DNA of 41,248 nt from contig CAKQTE010000081.1 of the NCBI GenBank assembly GCA_934276485.1, positions 1 through 41,248 of the forward strand, read 5' to 3'. The translations under genes and the position numbers were made by a program. Below the pieces are notes generated by a model that searched no databases, was not told where the DNA came from, and saw nothing but the letters and a program-made list of their open reading frames with translations. Source of the stretch: an uncultured Spirochaetales bacterium (lineage in GTDB: Bacteria > Spirochaetota > Spirochaetia > Sphaerochaetales > Sphaerochaetaceae). This document shows positions 24,043 through 32,177 of the stretch, in pieces (positions within the stretch are counted from its first letter, which is position 1; each line of letters opens with the position of its first letter).

Positions 24043-25155
24043 TTAAATGCCCTCAAACATATTGTCTTTGACTTCGCCTTCGTGCATTAGTGCATTGCCT
24101 TTTGCAATAACATATCGCAGTTTGTTTCCATTCCTAACTACGATATCTGCATCAAAGCCTTCCTCGATTCTACCCTTTGAGTGGAACTTCATAGCACGAG
24201 CCGGGTTCTCTGTTACAGCCTTGTATGTGCTAGCTCTATCAAAACCATTGTCGATGATCTTCTGTACATATACATCCAGCTGAGCTATGCTACCAGCGCC
24301 CATACCAACGATAGCTGTTCTATCCTGATTCCATTTAGGGAACGAACCATTGGAATCTGTAGAAAGAGTAACTGTGTTTGGATATCTTTCGAGAAGACGA
24401 ATAGCTTTGTCATCAGTATCACGAGAACAAGTAAGATCTATGTGGCCTCCCATCTCTAGCCAACTAAGAGCCTGTTCCATATGGCCTTCCATATGTGTTG
24501 GATAGAAGTGGCTGATAGGAATTGGGGATGTAGAATGGATCTCAAATAGCTGTTCGATTCCCAAAGAATCTGCACCAACATGAATGTGTACCAAACCTGC
24601 CTTATGGCTCATAAGGCTTGCAAGTCTCACTTCAGATGCCAAACGAAGGATCTCTGCTGTTGTTGGGAAAGAGCATCTATGATCTGCAACAGCAATCTTT
24701 GTTCCAATTACCTCGTTGATCCAGATAATATCATCAGCAACATTTCCTGTTAGTGTAACAGTTGGTACTTGATAGCTACCTGTTAAGCAATATGCACTAA
24801 GGCCCCACTCTTTAAAGCCCTGTATTTTAGCAACAAGATCCCTGATTGTGCGTGTATAACCATCGGTTCCAAGTAGTCCAACAATAGTAGTAACACCTGC
24901 AAGTGCTATCTTCTTTTCCTCTAGTGGTGGAACTCTAGATAGCATTCCATCTTCGCCGCCGCCTCCGATAGCGTGTACATGTCCATCGATAAATCCAGGA
25001 TGAACGATCTCGCCTTGGCAATCAATCACTTCAAGATTCTCAAGCCTTAGATCAATTGAGTCAGAGACCAAAAGAATCTTCTCTCCTCCAATCAGGATGT
25101 CCTTAATGCCAACATGCTCGGGACAATACAGATCACAATTTTTTAATAAAATCAT
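24043..25155 (-). CDS. iadA: Isoaspartyl dipeptidase (beta-aspartyl-peptidase)
   Basis: The 370-aa amidohydrolase (peptidase family M38) hydrolyses beta-aspartyl dipeptides left by breakdown of damaged proteins, in the cytoplasm. Seen motifs: metal-binding HVH (59-61) within GFIDGHVHAIGGGGE, a candidate carboxylated lysine K153 in GTKIAVADHRCS, an HIHVG block near 190 and the catalytic aspartate D267 in STDSNGS. It is slightly shorter than the E. coli enzyme (390 aa). The ATG has a GGGAGGG ribosome binding site. Its own terminator follows, and the mgtC-like gene upstream is closed off by another, so it is probably monocistronic. Confidence 0.9.
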   Translation of the reverse strand: MILLKNCDLYCPEHVGIKDILIGGEKILLVSDSIDLRLENLEVIDCQGEIVHPGFIDGHVHAIGGGGEDGMLSRVPPLEEKKIALAGVTTIVGLLGTDGYTRTIRDLVAKIQGFKEWGLSAYCLTGSYQVPTVTLTGNVADDIIWINEVIGTKIAVADHRCSFPTTAEILRLASEVRLASLMSHKAGLVHIHVGADSLGIEQLFEIHSTSPIPISHFYPTHMEGHMEQALSWLEMGGHIDLTCSRDTDDKAIRLLERYPNTVTLSTDSNGSFPKWNQDRTAIVGMGAGSIAQLDVYVQKIIDNGFDRASTYKAVTENPARAMKFHSKGRIEEGFDADIVVRNGNKLRYVIAKGNALMHEGEVKDNMFEGI

Positions 25156-25248
25156 TGCGCCCTCCCAAAACGAAACAAAACTTAACAGGAATTATAATCA
25201 CTTTGACTTGTCACTAACTAGTGGATTTTCTTCTTTTTCTGAAGAAAG

Positions 25249-25287
25249 AAAAAAGACTGTAAAGCGCCACTTTGTGACGTATTACAG
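25249..25287 (-). terminator. Terminator of the MgtC-like gene
   Basis: On the minus strand CTGTAA pairs with TTACAG, with an inner GTGGCG-type helix closed by a 3-nt loop, then six U residues (25249-25254). It lies 34 nt after the MgtC-like stop. Confidence 0.85.
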
Positions 25288-25321
25288 CCCTTTTGACTTA
25301 CTTAATATTTCTTGCTAGTTA

Positions 25322-26014
25322 TTAGTTAATTGTATATAGATCGATGTTGTCGATATAATCGAGTCTTGTCTCATCGTCTACGATTTCATGAAGAGGAACC
25401 TTTTTTGTGAACATTACGGATGCTTTCAAGATAACCTCTCCTTCATCATTTCTAGACATGGTTAGGTTTCTAATGTACATACCATCGTGATCGAGCTTGC
25501 TTGTAAGTTCCTTGAAAGCAAGGTGATGCTTAGTCATGTTAACAACGATAGTTCCAGCAGCTGAAGAAACAACCCTAAGTTTCTTCCAGTGCATGATCAC
25601 CTGAACGATAATCATCAATGCAGTTGAAAAGAAACCCAGAACATACATTCCAGCACCGAGTGCTATACCAATACCTACTGTTGCCCATAGTCCTGCTGCT
25701 GTTGTAAGACCTACAGCATTGTCCTTTCTGATGTAGATTACACCACCACCAATAAATCCAATTGCTGTTACAACGCCAGCTGCAATACGAGAAGCATCCA
25801 AGCTTATGCCATCAACGACGATTACATCAAAGAAGCCATACTTTGAGACGATCATCATCAAAGCAGAAGCCATACATACGATAATATGAGTTCTGAGTCC
25901 AGCACTCTTCTGTCTTTTTTCTCTCTCAAGTCCTACGAGAGCACCACAAATTGTTGCTGAGAGCATTCTTAGCAAGTAAACAACTTCTGGATTTACATCA
26001 TAATAAGTCAACAT
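25322..26014 (-). CDS. MgtC/SapB-family membrane protein
   Basis: The 230-aa protein has the MgtC signature: an early CGALVGLEREKR loop, GLRTH, and GFIGGGVIYI, with four to five hydrophobic segments in the first ~140 residues. The C-terminal ~85 residues form a soluble ACT-like domain, as in full-length MgtC. In pathogens MgtC affects magnesium adaptation and the F-type ATP synthase; in others the role is unclear. The second ATG (26014) is preferred because GGAGT is 6 nt upstream; the first ATG at 26020 abuts it. It lies downstream of the zinc operon, 70 nt away, behind a weak hairpin, so read-through is possible. Confidence 0.87.
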   Translation of the reverse strand: MLTYYDVNPEVVYLLRMLSATICGALVGLEREKRQKSAGLRTHIIVCMASALMMIVSKYGFFDVIVVDGISLDASRIAAGVVTAIGFIGGGVIYIRKDNAVGLTTAAGLWATVGIGIALGAGMYVLGFFSTALMIIVQVIMHWKKLRVVSSAAGTIVVNMTKHHLAFKELTSKLDHDGMYIRNLTMSRNDEGEVILKASVMFTKKVPLHEIVDDETRLDYIDNIDLYTIN

Positions 26015-26066
26015 AAACATACTCCAATCAGACGAATCATTTTAACAGTCTTTTTGAATAATGGAA

Positions 26067-26086
26067 GAGGAAATTTGCATTTCCTC
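26067..26086 (-). terminator. Hairpin at the znuB stop
   Basis: GAGGAAAT-TTGC-ATTTCCTC is a perfect 8-bp stem with a 4-nt loop that overlaps the last bases of znuB. The downstream minus-strand sequence (TTCCATTATTC) is only mildly U-rich, so it is a weak terminator or a 3' end stabiliser. Confidence 0.45.
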
Positions 26087-26921
26087 ATATTTTGTGGTGC
26101 ATTTTGACCATTTGGGTAGAAATACTCTTAACGATAACAGCCAACAGATAAATACAAAGATGCACAACTACAATGCTTGCACCTGTTGGCCATGAAAGAA
26201 CATATGAAAGGACAAATCCTATAAAGAATGCGATCTCTGATTCCACTGCTGATGCTATAGTAACACTCTTATATGTCTTGAATAGCTTCATTGCACTCAA
26301 AGATGGGAAAATGATCAAGCTCGAGATCAACAATGAGCCTAGGATTCTCATTCCAATTACAATCGTTAGTGCTGTAAAAATTGACAACAAGAGCGTATAA
26401 CGCTCTGTCTTTATTCCTGTTGCTTTTGCAAATGCAGGATCAAATGTCGTTATATATATCTGGTTGTAAAACAGGATATATGTTGCAAGAGTAAAGATTG
26501 AAAGTATGATACTGATCCAAGCATCACTTTTTGATACTGATAGAATCGAACCAAATAGAAATGCATTGAGGTCCGTATTCACACCTGCAACGCTTACTGC
26601 TATTACACCGAGAGCAAGCGCGCTAGATGAGATAAGAGCAATATAGCTGTCACCACCCTTACTTTTCTCCGAAAGGTGCAATAAAAGAAATGCTGCAATT
26701 ACTACAACAGGAATCGTTACCACCATTGGTGAGACAGATAATACTGCAGCTATTCCCAATGCACCAAATCCTACGTGCGAAAGCCCATCTCCGATCATGG
26801 AAAATCTTCTTAGAACCAGACTCAATCCTATTAAGGAGGATGTTAAAGACACCAATAGACCTGCGACCAAGGCTCTAAGCAAAAATGAGTAGCTGAAGAT
26901 ATCAACAAGTGCTTGATGCAT
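26085..26921 (-). CDS. znuB: Zinc ABC transporter permease ZnuB
   Basis: The 278-aa protein has about eight hydrophobic segments and the family-3 metal permease signatures: SLIGLSLVLRRFSMIGDGLSHVG at the start (shown here in outline), and RILGSLLISSLIIFP for the ATPase contact. It belongs to the ZnuB/TroC/MntB class. It is the last gene of zur-znuA-znuC-znuB and overlaps znuC by 20 nt. Zinc rather than manganese is inferred from the adjacent Zur-type regulator. Confidence 0.87.
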   Translation of the reverse strand: MHQALVDIFSYSFLLRALVAGLLVSLTSSLIGLSLVLRRFSMIGDGLSHVGFGALGIAAVLSVSPMVVTIPVVVIAAFLLLHLSEKSKGGDSYIALISSSALALGVIAVSVAGVNTDLNAFLFGSILSVSKSDAWISIILSIFTLATYILFYNQIYITTFDPAFAKATGIKTERYTLLLSIFTALTIVIGMRILGSLLISSLIIFPSLSAMKLFKTYKSVTIASAVESEIAFFIGFVLSYVLSWPTGASIVVVHLCIYLLAVIVKSISTQMVKMHHKI

Positions 26922-27621
26922 GTCCTGCCTCCTTCAAGAACTCCTTTCCAAGTTCTGACTTGAAGTAATCATCTTTCTTTCCAAAGAAATATGTTCCATG
27001 AGATATATGCAAAATAGTGCGAGCATCGTTCAAAGCTGGGTGTATATCATGGGTGATCATCATGATCGTTATCCCTTTCTTGTTCAATTGATCAATCAGA
27101 TGATATAGCTCGCTTGTGGTCTTTGGGTCCAATCCAGTAACTGGCTCATCCAATAAAAGTAGTTTCTCTGTTGCCATCAAAGCACGTGCAAGCAATACTC
27201 TTTGTTTCTGACCACCAGAGAGCTCTTGGTACGATGATTTCCTTTCATCCTCCATACCTAGTAGCTCTAGGTTCTTTTCTGCTCTGGATTTTTCTTTATC
27301 CGAATAACCAAAGAGTCTTTTATGTCTATTGAGGCATCCTGAAAGTACTACTTCCATAACAGAGGATGGAAAGTCACTTTGAATGCCAGCACTTTGTGGA
27401 AGATATCCAATATCGCGATTGGAGAAGTTCTTATGAAAGACAATCTTTCCCTTTATTGGCTCCACTAGGCCCAGCAATGTCTTTATGAAAGTAGACTTTC
27501 CAGACCCATTTTCACCAACAATACATAAATAGTCGCCAGAATCTACAGAGAAGGACAGATGTTCAAGAATAGGAGTTCCTTCATATCCTAATGAAAGATC
27601 ATTTCCACTGATAAGAGTCAA
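26902..27621 (-). CDS. znuC: Zinc ABC transporter ATPase ZnuC
   Basis: The 239-aa ATPase has Walker A GENGSGKST (36-44), signature LSGGQKQR, Walker B LLLLDEPVTGLD and a THD H-loop. It matches metal-type ABC ATPases (ZnuC/MntA class) in length and in the GYLPQSAGIQSDFP region. It overlaps znuA by 4 nt upstream and znuB by 20 nt downstream. It drives zinc uptake at the inner membrane. Confidence 0.88.
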   Translation of the reverse strand: MTLISGNDLSLGYEGTPILEHLSFSVDSGDYLCIVGENGSGKSTFIKTLLGLVEPIKGKIVFHKNFSNRDIGYLPQSAGIQSDFPSSVMEVVLSGCLNRHKRLFGYSDKEKSRAEKNLELLGMEDERKSSYQELSGGQKQRVLLARALMATEKLLLLDEPVTGLDPKTTSELYHLIDQLNKKGITIMMITHDIHPALNDARTILHISHGTYFFGKKDDYFKSELGKEFLKEAGHASSTC

Positions 27622-28523
27622 TTCAACACCTCCTTCAACACTTCCAGATTCTTTCTCATGATCGTTATATAGTTATCTCCTGAGCGGAAACTATCAGAGG
27701 TTAGGTTATGCATGGAATTGAATGTGCGAACCTTTGCACCACTTTCTGATGCGATAGTGGATGCAACTAGAGGAGAGCCAAATTCAATATCAAGTACATA
27801 TCCAATTCCAAGCTCTTTGATCTTGCCTATCAAGAAAGCTATTGTCTTGGCACTTGGCTCTGTTTCTTCTGCGCACCCTGGAAATGCTGCATAGTAGTCC
27901 AAGCCATATTCCTCTACAAAATACCTAAGAGGGAATCGAGAGCCAAAGATCAATGTCTTATGTTTGGAAGATGCAACGACAGAACGAAAATCTTCATCCA
28001 GTGTCTTTAAGTCTTGTATGTAGCTATCACAATTGGACTGAAGTTCACTCTTTTTCTCTGGATAGATATCGATCAATGTTCGAGTTAGGTTTTCAACAAT
28101 TTCCATCTCGTTTATAGGGCTAGTCCAAACATGCTCGTCTATCTCGTCTTCGTCTTCCTCATCGACAGTCATTCCTTCCTTTTTCTCTTCCTTATAGAGT
28201 TTGACTTGATCTATGAGTTTGAAGGTTTGAACGTTTTTATCGAGGCTGGAGAGGATAGTATCGACCCAAGCATCACTCTCGCCTCCTGCATATACAACAA
28301 GTTTTGCATTCGAGAGCGCTATCATATCTTTAGGCGTTGGCTCATAGTGGTGGCTCTCCGAGCCAGGAGGCAATAGCATCGACACATTATCATCCCCGCC
28401 CATGACAGCTCTCACTGCATCAAAAGAAGGAAAATCAATTGCTATGATATCCTTACCTGTGTCCTTGTTTGCACATGCGACCAATAGAGGGAGAATTAAC
28501 AGGAGAATAAGGAGTTTTCTCAT
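27618..28523 (-). CDS. znuA: Zinc-binding lipoprotein ZnuA
   Basis: The 301-aa protein is a cluster A-I metal-binding protein. It has a lipobox (LLVAC, C17), candidate zinc ligands H58/H59 and H131, and an acidic loop (DEEDEDEIDE, 121-130) in place of the usual His-rich loop. At the position of the third histidine ligand of TroA/ZnuA (HDAFGYF) it reads SRFPLRYF, and downstream it has YYAAFPGCAEETEPS. This points to a variant subfamily whose third ligand differs. The gene overlaps zur by 4 nt (ATGA). It delivers zinc to ZnuB/ZnuC. Confidence 0.87.
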   Translation of the reverse strand: MRKLLILLLILPLLVACANKDTGKDIIAIDFPSFDAVRAVMGGDDNVSMLLPPGSESHHYEPTPKDMIALSNAKLVVYAGGESDAWVDTILSSLDKNVQTFKLIDQVKLYKEEKKEGMTVDEEDEDEIDEHVWTSPINEMEIVENLTRTLIDIYPEKKSELQSNCDSYIQDLKTLDEDFRSVVASSKHKTLIFGSRFPLRYFVEEYGLDYYAAFPGCAEETEPSAKTIAFLIGKIKELGIGYVLDIEFGSPLVASTIASESGAKVRTFNSMHNLTSDSFRSGDNYITIMRKNLEVLKEVLN

Positions 28524-28903
28524 TTATTCTTCCCCCTACACTCTGCGCATATTCCATCCAATGTAGAGGATGCAAGAACATTGAAATCGAGCTTTGATTG
28601 CAACAGAGATTCAATCTTTTCGCTGTCTTTTTCACTTATGTGCTCAATGCGTCCACATCTTGTGCACCTAATGTGCATATGTCCAGGACACTCTTTGCCA
28701 CTATATTGATATAATGCTTGTCGCTTTGATGTAGGGCATTTCTTTAACGCGCCTTCATCAACAAGACTACTCAAAAGCCTATATAAAGTGCTTTGAGCAA
28801 CAGAAGGAAGTGCTTCTCCGATTTCTTGAGCAGAGAAGCAACTTGATTTGTTATTGGAAAAGAAAGCTAGAACTTCCTTTCGTTGGTTAGTATCGTATTT
28901 CAC
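28520..28903 (-). CDS. zur: Fur-family regulator, Zur type
   Basis: The 127-aa protein has a winged helix (QSTLYRLLSSLVDEGAL) and the structural zinc site of Fur-family regulators: CTRCG near 80 and CAECRG near the C-terminus, with GHMHIRC before the first pair. It heads the znuACB operon, so it is named as the zinc sensor Zur. The start is GTG at 28903, without a ribosome binding site; the -10 box lies 8 nt upstream, so the mRNA is probably leaderless. A perfect Zur/Fur box covers its promoter, which means it regulates itself and the importer. Confidence 0.88.
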   Translation of the reverse strand: MKYDTNQRKEVLAFFSNNKSSCFSAQEIGEALPSVAQSTLYRLLSSLVDEGALKKCPTSKRQALYQYSGKECPGHMHIRCTRCGRIEHISEKDSEKIESLLQSKLDFNVLASSTLDGICAECRGKNK

Positions 28904-28905
28904 GA

Positions 28906-28940
28906 AAAATGAGAATAATTCTCATTTTGATTTATGTCAA
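28906..28940 (-). promoter_or_regulatory. zur-znu promoter overlapped by a perfect Zur box
   Basis: On the minus strand a perfect TTGACA (28935-28940), a 17-bp spacer and TATTCT (28912-28917) form the promoter. A 23-bp perfect palindrome with 11-bp arms (AAAATGAGAAT-A-ATTCTCATTTT, 28906-28928) covers the -10 and spacer. The core TGAGAAT-N-ATTCTCA is the classic Fur/Zur box type. The cysK stop codon lies inside the -35. Confidence 0.9.
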
Positions 28941-29875
28941 TCATCCTCGCGAAACATTGCACTTGATAGATATCTGTCCCCTGTATCCGGGAATATGATA
29001 ACAATGGTCTTGCCCTTGTTCTCTTCTTTCTCGGCCTCTCTTACAGCAGCTGCAAGAGCAGCTCCTGATGAGATACCTACCAATAGTCCTTCTTTCCCAG
29101 CAACCATGCGTCCGAATGCAAATGCCTCTTCGTCTCCTACGCACTCTATTTCGTCAATTATTGATCTATCGAGAACAGCAGGAACAAAGCCTGCTCCTAT
29201 TCCCTGTATCTTATGAGGTCCAGCCTGACCGCCAGAAAGAACAGGAGATGTTCTTGGTTCGACAGCTACAACCTTGATATTTGGATTCTTTTCCTTGAGG
29301 TATTTTCCACATCCTGTGATCGTACCGCCTGTGCCTACTGCAGAGATGAAGATATCTACATTGCCATCTGTATCATTGTAGATTTCAGGACCAGTTGTCT
29401 TGTAGTGAGCAATAGGATTTGCGTTATTTACAAATTGTCCTGCAATGATAGCATTTTCTATTTCTTTCTTTAGCTCTTCTGCTTTAGCAATAGAGCCTTT
29501 CATTCCATCTTTTGCTGGTGTAAGTACAAGCTTAGCACCATACGCCTTGATGATGTTCCTTCTCTCAATGCTCATTGAGTCTGGCATTACAAGAATCGCC
29601 TTGTAACCGCGAGATGCTGCGATGCTTGCTATACCAATGCCTGTGTTTCCGCTTGTTGGCTCTATGATAGTTGTGTCTTTATCAATAAGACCACGATCCT
29701 CGGCATCTTTTATGATGCTAAGAGCTACTCTATCTTTAATAGAGCCAGCTGGATTGAAAGATTCAACTTTTGCAATCAGTCGAGCTTTCAAACCAAGTGC
29801 GGATTCAATATTCGACAGCTCTAATAATGGAGTTGATCCGATCAATTCTGATGTGTTTTTGTATATCTTTGCCAT
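28937..29875 (-). CDS. cysK: Cysteine synthase A
   Basis: The 312-aa PLP enzyme makes cysteine from O-acetylserine and sulfide. Seen: PLP lysine K47 in FNPAGSIKDR, the substrate loop TSGNTGIG, and GTGGTITG for PLP phosphate binding. The ATG at 29875 was chosen (MAKIYKNT start, as in the family); a longer frame begins at a TTG. No clear ribosome binding site is present. It follows an Rrf2 regulator by 32 nt, and its stop lies within the -35 of the zur promoter. CysK also partners the Rrf2 regulator CymR in Firmicutes, so the pair may act together. Confidence 0.9.
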   Translation of the reverse strand: MAKIYKNTSELIGSTPLLELSNIESALGLKARLIAKVESFNPAGSIKDRVALSIIKDAEDRGLIDKDTTIIEPTSGNTGIGIASIAASRGYKAILVMPDSMSIERRNIIKAYGAKLVLTPAKDGMKGSIAKAEELKKEIENAIIAGQFVNNANPIAHYKTTGPEIYNDTDGNVDIFISAVGTGGTITGCGKYLKEKNPNIKVVAVEPRTSPVLSGGQAGPHKIQGIGAGFVPAVLDRSIIDEIECVGDEEAFAFGRMVAGKEGLLVGISSGAALAAAVREAEKEENKGKTIVIIFPDTGDRYLSSAMFREDD

Positions 29876-29907
29876 ATGAACAAAATAATACAAAATTCAG
29901 AAAGTGA

Positions 29908-30318
29908 TTATATGATCTCAGGCTTTTTCGTTAAATCTTTTAGAGTTAGTTCTTTTAAAAAAGTATTGATTTTTTCCTCTAATCCTTCCCAAACCCACAT
30001 GAAGCTTTCTTCGTTTGGACTTAATTCACTTTGGTGATGTAGAGGTGCAACAGGCGCAATACCATTCTCTGCAATATCTACAATGTCGTAGACTGTGATA
30101 ACCTCAGGATCGATTTTCAATCTATATCCACCATGCTTGCCTCTTACGCCTTCAACAATACCTGCTGCACATAGTGGCTTGAATATTGTTTCAAGATACT
30201 TTTGTGAAAGACATTGCTTTTCAGCAATCTCTTTTAGAGTAATGAATGCTTCCTTTTCCTGGCGTGCAAGTTCAACTAGAACAGATAGTGCATATCTTCC
30301 TTTAGTAGAAATAAGCAT
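29908..30318 (-). CDS. Rrf2-family regulator, CymR-like
   Basis: The 136-aa protein has the Rrf2 winged helix: STKGRYALSVLVELA, helix-turn-helix LKEIAEKQCLSQKYLETIF, and the wing GVRGKHGGYRL. The cysteine cluster that binds Fe-S in IscR and NsrR is absent in the region around 85-105, so it should not hold an Fe-S cluster. Together with cysK downstream this resembles CymR, the repressor of sulfur assimilation that senses O-acetylserine through CysK. The start at 30318 has a strong GGGGGGAG ribosome binding site. Confidence 0.85.
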   Translation of the reverse strand: MLISTKGRYALSVLVELARQEKEAFITLKEIAEKQCLSQKYLETIFKPLCAAGIVEGVRGKHGGYRLKIDPEVITVYDIVDIAENGIAPVAPLHHQSELSPNEESFMWVWEGLEEKINTFLKELTLKDLTKKPEII

Positions 30319-30346
30319 GTTCAACTCCCCCCTTTCGAGAATACGC

Positions 30347-30453
30347 ATACTTTAGTATTTAAGGATTTCTTTGTATGACCTATATTAATATTTCAAATAT
30401 CAACAAAAGGCCATCGATAACTAATATAGTCCTAGTTTTAAATACTTTGTCAA
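30347..30453 (-). promoter_or_regulatory. Promoter and palindrome upstream of rrf2-cysK
   Basis: On the minus strand TTGACA (30448-30453) and TATATT (30423-30428) lie 19 bp apart, a long but workable spacer, about 100 nt before the rrf2 start. In the leader is the palindrome ATACT-TT-AGTAT (30347-30358), a candidate regulator site. No plus-strand promoter other than that at 30589 was identified in this gap. Confidence 0.45.
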
Positions 30454-30588
30454 CTAAAAAATCAACACTTGTTCAAATAATGTCATCAAGTTGTTACACA
30501 AAACATCCAAAAACAGCAATAACTATTAATAATGCAAAGAGATAATGTATAGCATTCAATACAATTTCACTTGTTTTTGTTATAGAAG

Positions 30589-30617
30589 TTGTCATTCGTT
30601 TGAAGTTGCTTTAACAT
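30589..30617 (+). promoter_or_regulatory. Promoter of the nitroreductase gene
   Basis: TTGTCA (30589-30594), a 17-bp spacer and TAACAT (30612-30617) are followed after 6 nt by the ATG. No ribosome binding site is present, so the transcript is probably leaderless. Confidence 0.5.
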
Positions 30618-30623
30618 CACAAT

Positions 30624-31409
30624 ATGTATAACGAAACAATCGAAATGATCAAAAAAAGAAGAAGCGTGCGTTCTTTTTCCGATAGACCTATCGAGAAAGA
30701 AACACTCGATGAATTGAAGCGCTTAACACTCCGTGCCCCCAGCGGAGGGAATATGACAATGTATTCGATCATCGAAGTCACAGATCCAGAGATAAAGCTT
30801 CAGCTAAGTTATATCTGTGACAATCAGCCAATGATTGCCAAGGCTCCTGGAGTATGGGTATTCCTAGCAGATATGGAACGATGGTATTCATGGATTAGAG
30901 ATGGCGGATCTGAGGAAAGAATTGGCAAGAATGCAAGAAAGCCCGGCATCGGGGACTTTCACCTAGCAATGCAAGATGCAGTCATTGCAAGCGAAAATGC
31001 TGCAATTGCAATGGAAGCTCTTGGCATGGGCTCATGCTTCATCGGAGACATCATTGAAAACTACGAGGAATTGCAGAAACTGTTGGATCTTCCAAAATAT
31101 GCCTCTCCTGCAAGTATGCTCATATTCGGCTACCCTAAGTCAGCGCCAAGAGGAGCGCAGACATTGCGTCCTGAGCCAGAGTTCCTCTTTATGGAAAATG
31201 GCTATCATAAGCAATCTGTTGACGAGTGCTCCCAGATGTATAAGGAGCATGAGAATAGCTACAGAGAGAGAAAGATCCTGCCTAATGACAATACAGGAAC
31301 ATATGCTGACTACTATTTCAACAAGAAATATTCAAGCGCATTCATGGATGAAATGAATCGCTCAACAGCACTATTTCTCTCTCGTTGGTGTGACGAAGAC
31401 ACCAAATAA
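30624..31409 (+). CDS. Nitroreductase-family flavoprotein
   Basis: The 261-aa protein has the FMN-binding nitroreductase start KKRRSVRSFSDRPI, a RAPSGGNMTMY block and a SCFIGDIIEN region for FMN contacts. It is of the larger NfsA/FRP-like type with a C-terminal extension (about 195-261). These enzymes reduce nitro groups, quinones or flavins with NAD(P)H in the cytoplasm. It is transcribed alone and converges on the glycerophosphodiesterase gene with a 1-nt gap and no obvious terminator between them. Confidence 0.85.
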   Translation: MYNETIEMIKKRRSVRSFSDRPIEKETLDELKRLTLRAPSGGNMTMYSIIEVTDPEIKLQLSYICDNQPMIAKAPGVWVFLADMERWYSWIRDGGSEERIGKNARKPGIGDFHLAMQDAVIASENAAIAMEALGMGSCFIGDIIENYEELQKLLDLPKYASPASMLIFGYPKSAPRGAQTLRPEPEFLFMENGYHKQSVDECSQMYKEHENSYRERKILPNDNTGTYADYYFNKKYSSAFMDEMNRSTALFLSRWCDEDTK

Positions 31410-31410
31410 T

Positions 31411-32127
31411 CTACTTTAGATCCATAGCCAAATCTGGGTGATTTGTAATCAGTCCATCAAGTCCCCAGCTTTTGCATGATTCCATATCATTTCTTTCGTT
31501 TACTGTCCAGACATTAACACCAACGCCACTTTTATGGCATTCATTAACTACATCTTGATCAATAAGCTTAAATGATGGATGGTAGCACTCAAAGCCAACG
31601 TCCCCTAATTGAAAGCCAATGTTATCGATACGAGGAGAATCAATAAGAGCACCAACCGGAAGTGATGGTCTAAGCATCTTCATCTTCATTATTGATAGCC
31701 AATTGAATGATGAGAAGATTACCCTATCTTGATAGTTGAATCTCTCAACAAGTCTCAGTGTCTTCTCTTCTATTCCAGGATAGTAAGTAGGTGCGGTTTT
31801 CAATTCAATGTTTGTAAAGACATTTGTCTTTGAAACATAATCCAAATACTCTTCCAAGGAAGGAATTGGTGTAAATCCAAACTTATCATTCTTGGTCTTA
31901 CCTGCACATATTTTCTCAAGCTCAGAGCGAGTGTAATCAGAAACAACTCCCTCAACGCCTGCTGTTCTAATCAACTTCTCATCATGAATGATCATTACCT
32001 CTCCATCTCTAGAAAGATGAACATCCAACTCTATTCCATCACATCCAACTTCTACTGCAGACTTGAATGCAAGCATTGTGTTCTCAGGATATTTCCCGCT
32101 CCAGCCACGGTGTCCAATAATCTTCAT
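31411..32127 (-). CDS. Glycerophosphodiester phosphodiesterase
   Basis: The 238-aa TIM-barrel enzyme shows the GDPD signature: HRGWSGKYPENT near the N-terminus, ELDVHLSRDGEVMIIHD with the metal ligands, and FTNIELKT. It cleaves glycerophosphodiesters to glycerol 3-phosphate and an alcohol. There is no signal peptide, so it is the cytoplasmic type. The ATG at 32127 was chosen because the family motif starts there; an upstream TTG extends the frame to 32145. It has no ribosome binding site. It is not part of the phosphodiesterase operon, but could feed on similar compounds. Confidence 0.88.
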   Translation of the reverse strand: MKIIGHRGWSGKYPENTMLAFKSAVEVGCDGIELDVHLSRDGEVMIIHDEKLIRTAGVEGVVSDYTRSELEKICAGKTKNDKFGFTPIPSLEEYLDYVSKTNVFTNIELKTAPTYYPGIEEKTLRLVERFNYQDRVIFSSFNWLSIMKMKMLRPSLPVGALIDSPRIDNIGFQLGDVGFECYHPSFKLIDQDVVNECHKSGVGVNVWTVNERNDMESCKSWGLDGLITNHPDLAMDLK

Positions 32128-32134
32128 GTTTTTA

Positions 32135-32162
32135 ATTATTGTCAAAATATCTTGCGTTGCAA
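32135..32162 (-). promoter_or_regulatory. Promoter of the glycerophosphodiesterase gene
   Basis: On the minus strand TTGCAA (32157-32162), a 16-bp spacer and AATAAT (32135-32140) lie 7 nt before the ATG at 32127. The expected start of transcription is at the start codon, so the mRNA is probably leaderless. Confidence 0.5.
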
Positions 32163-32177
32163 TAAGAAAAGAATCGA

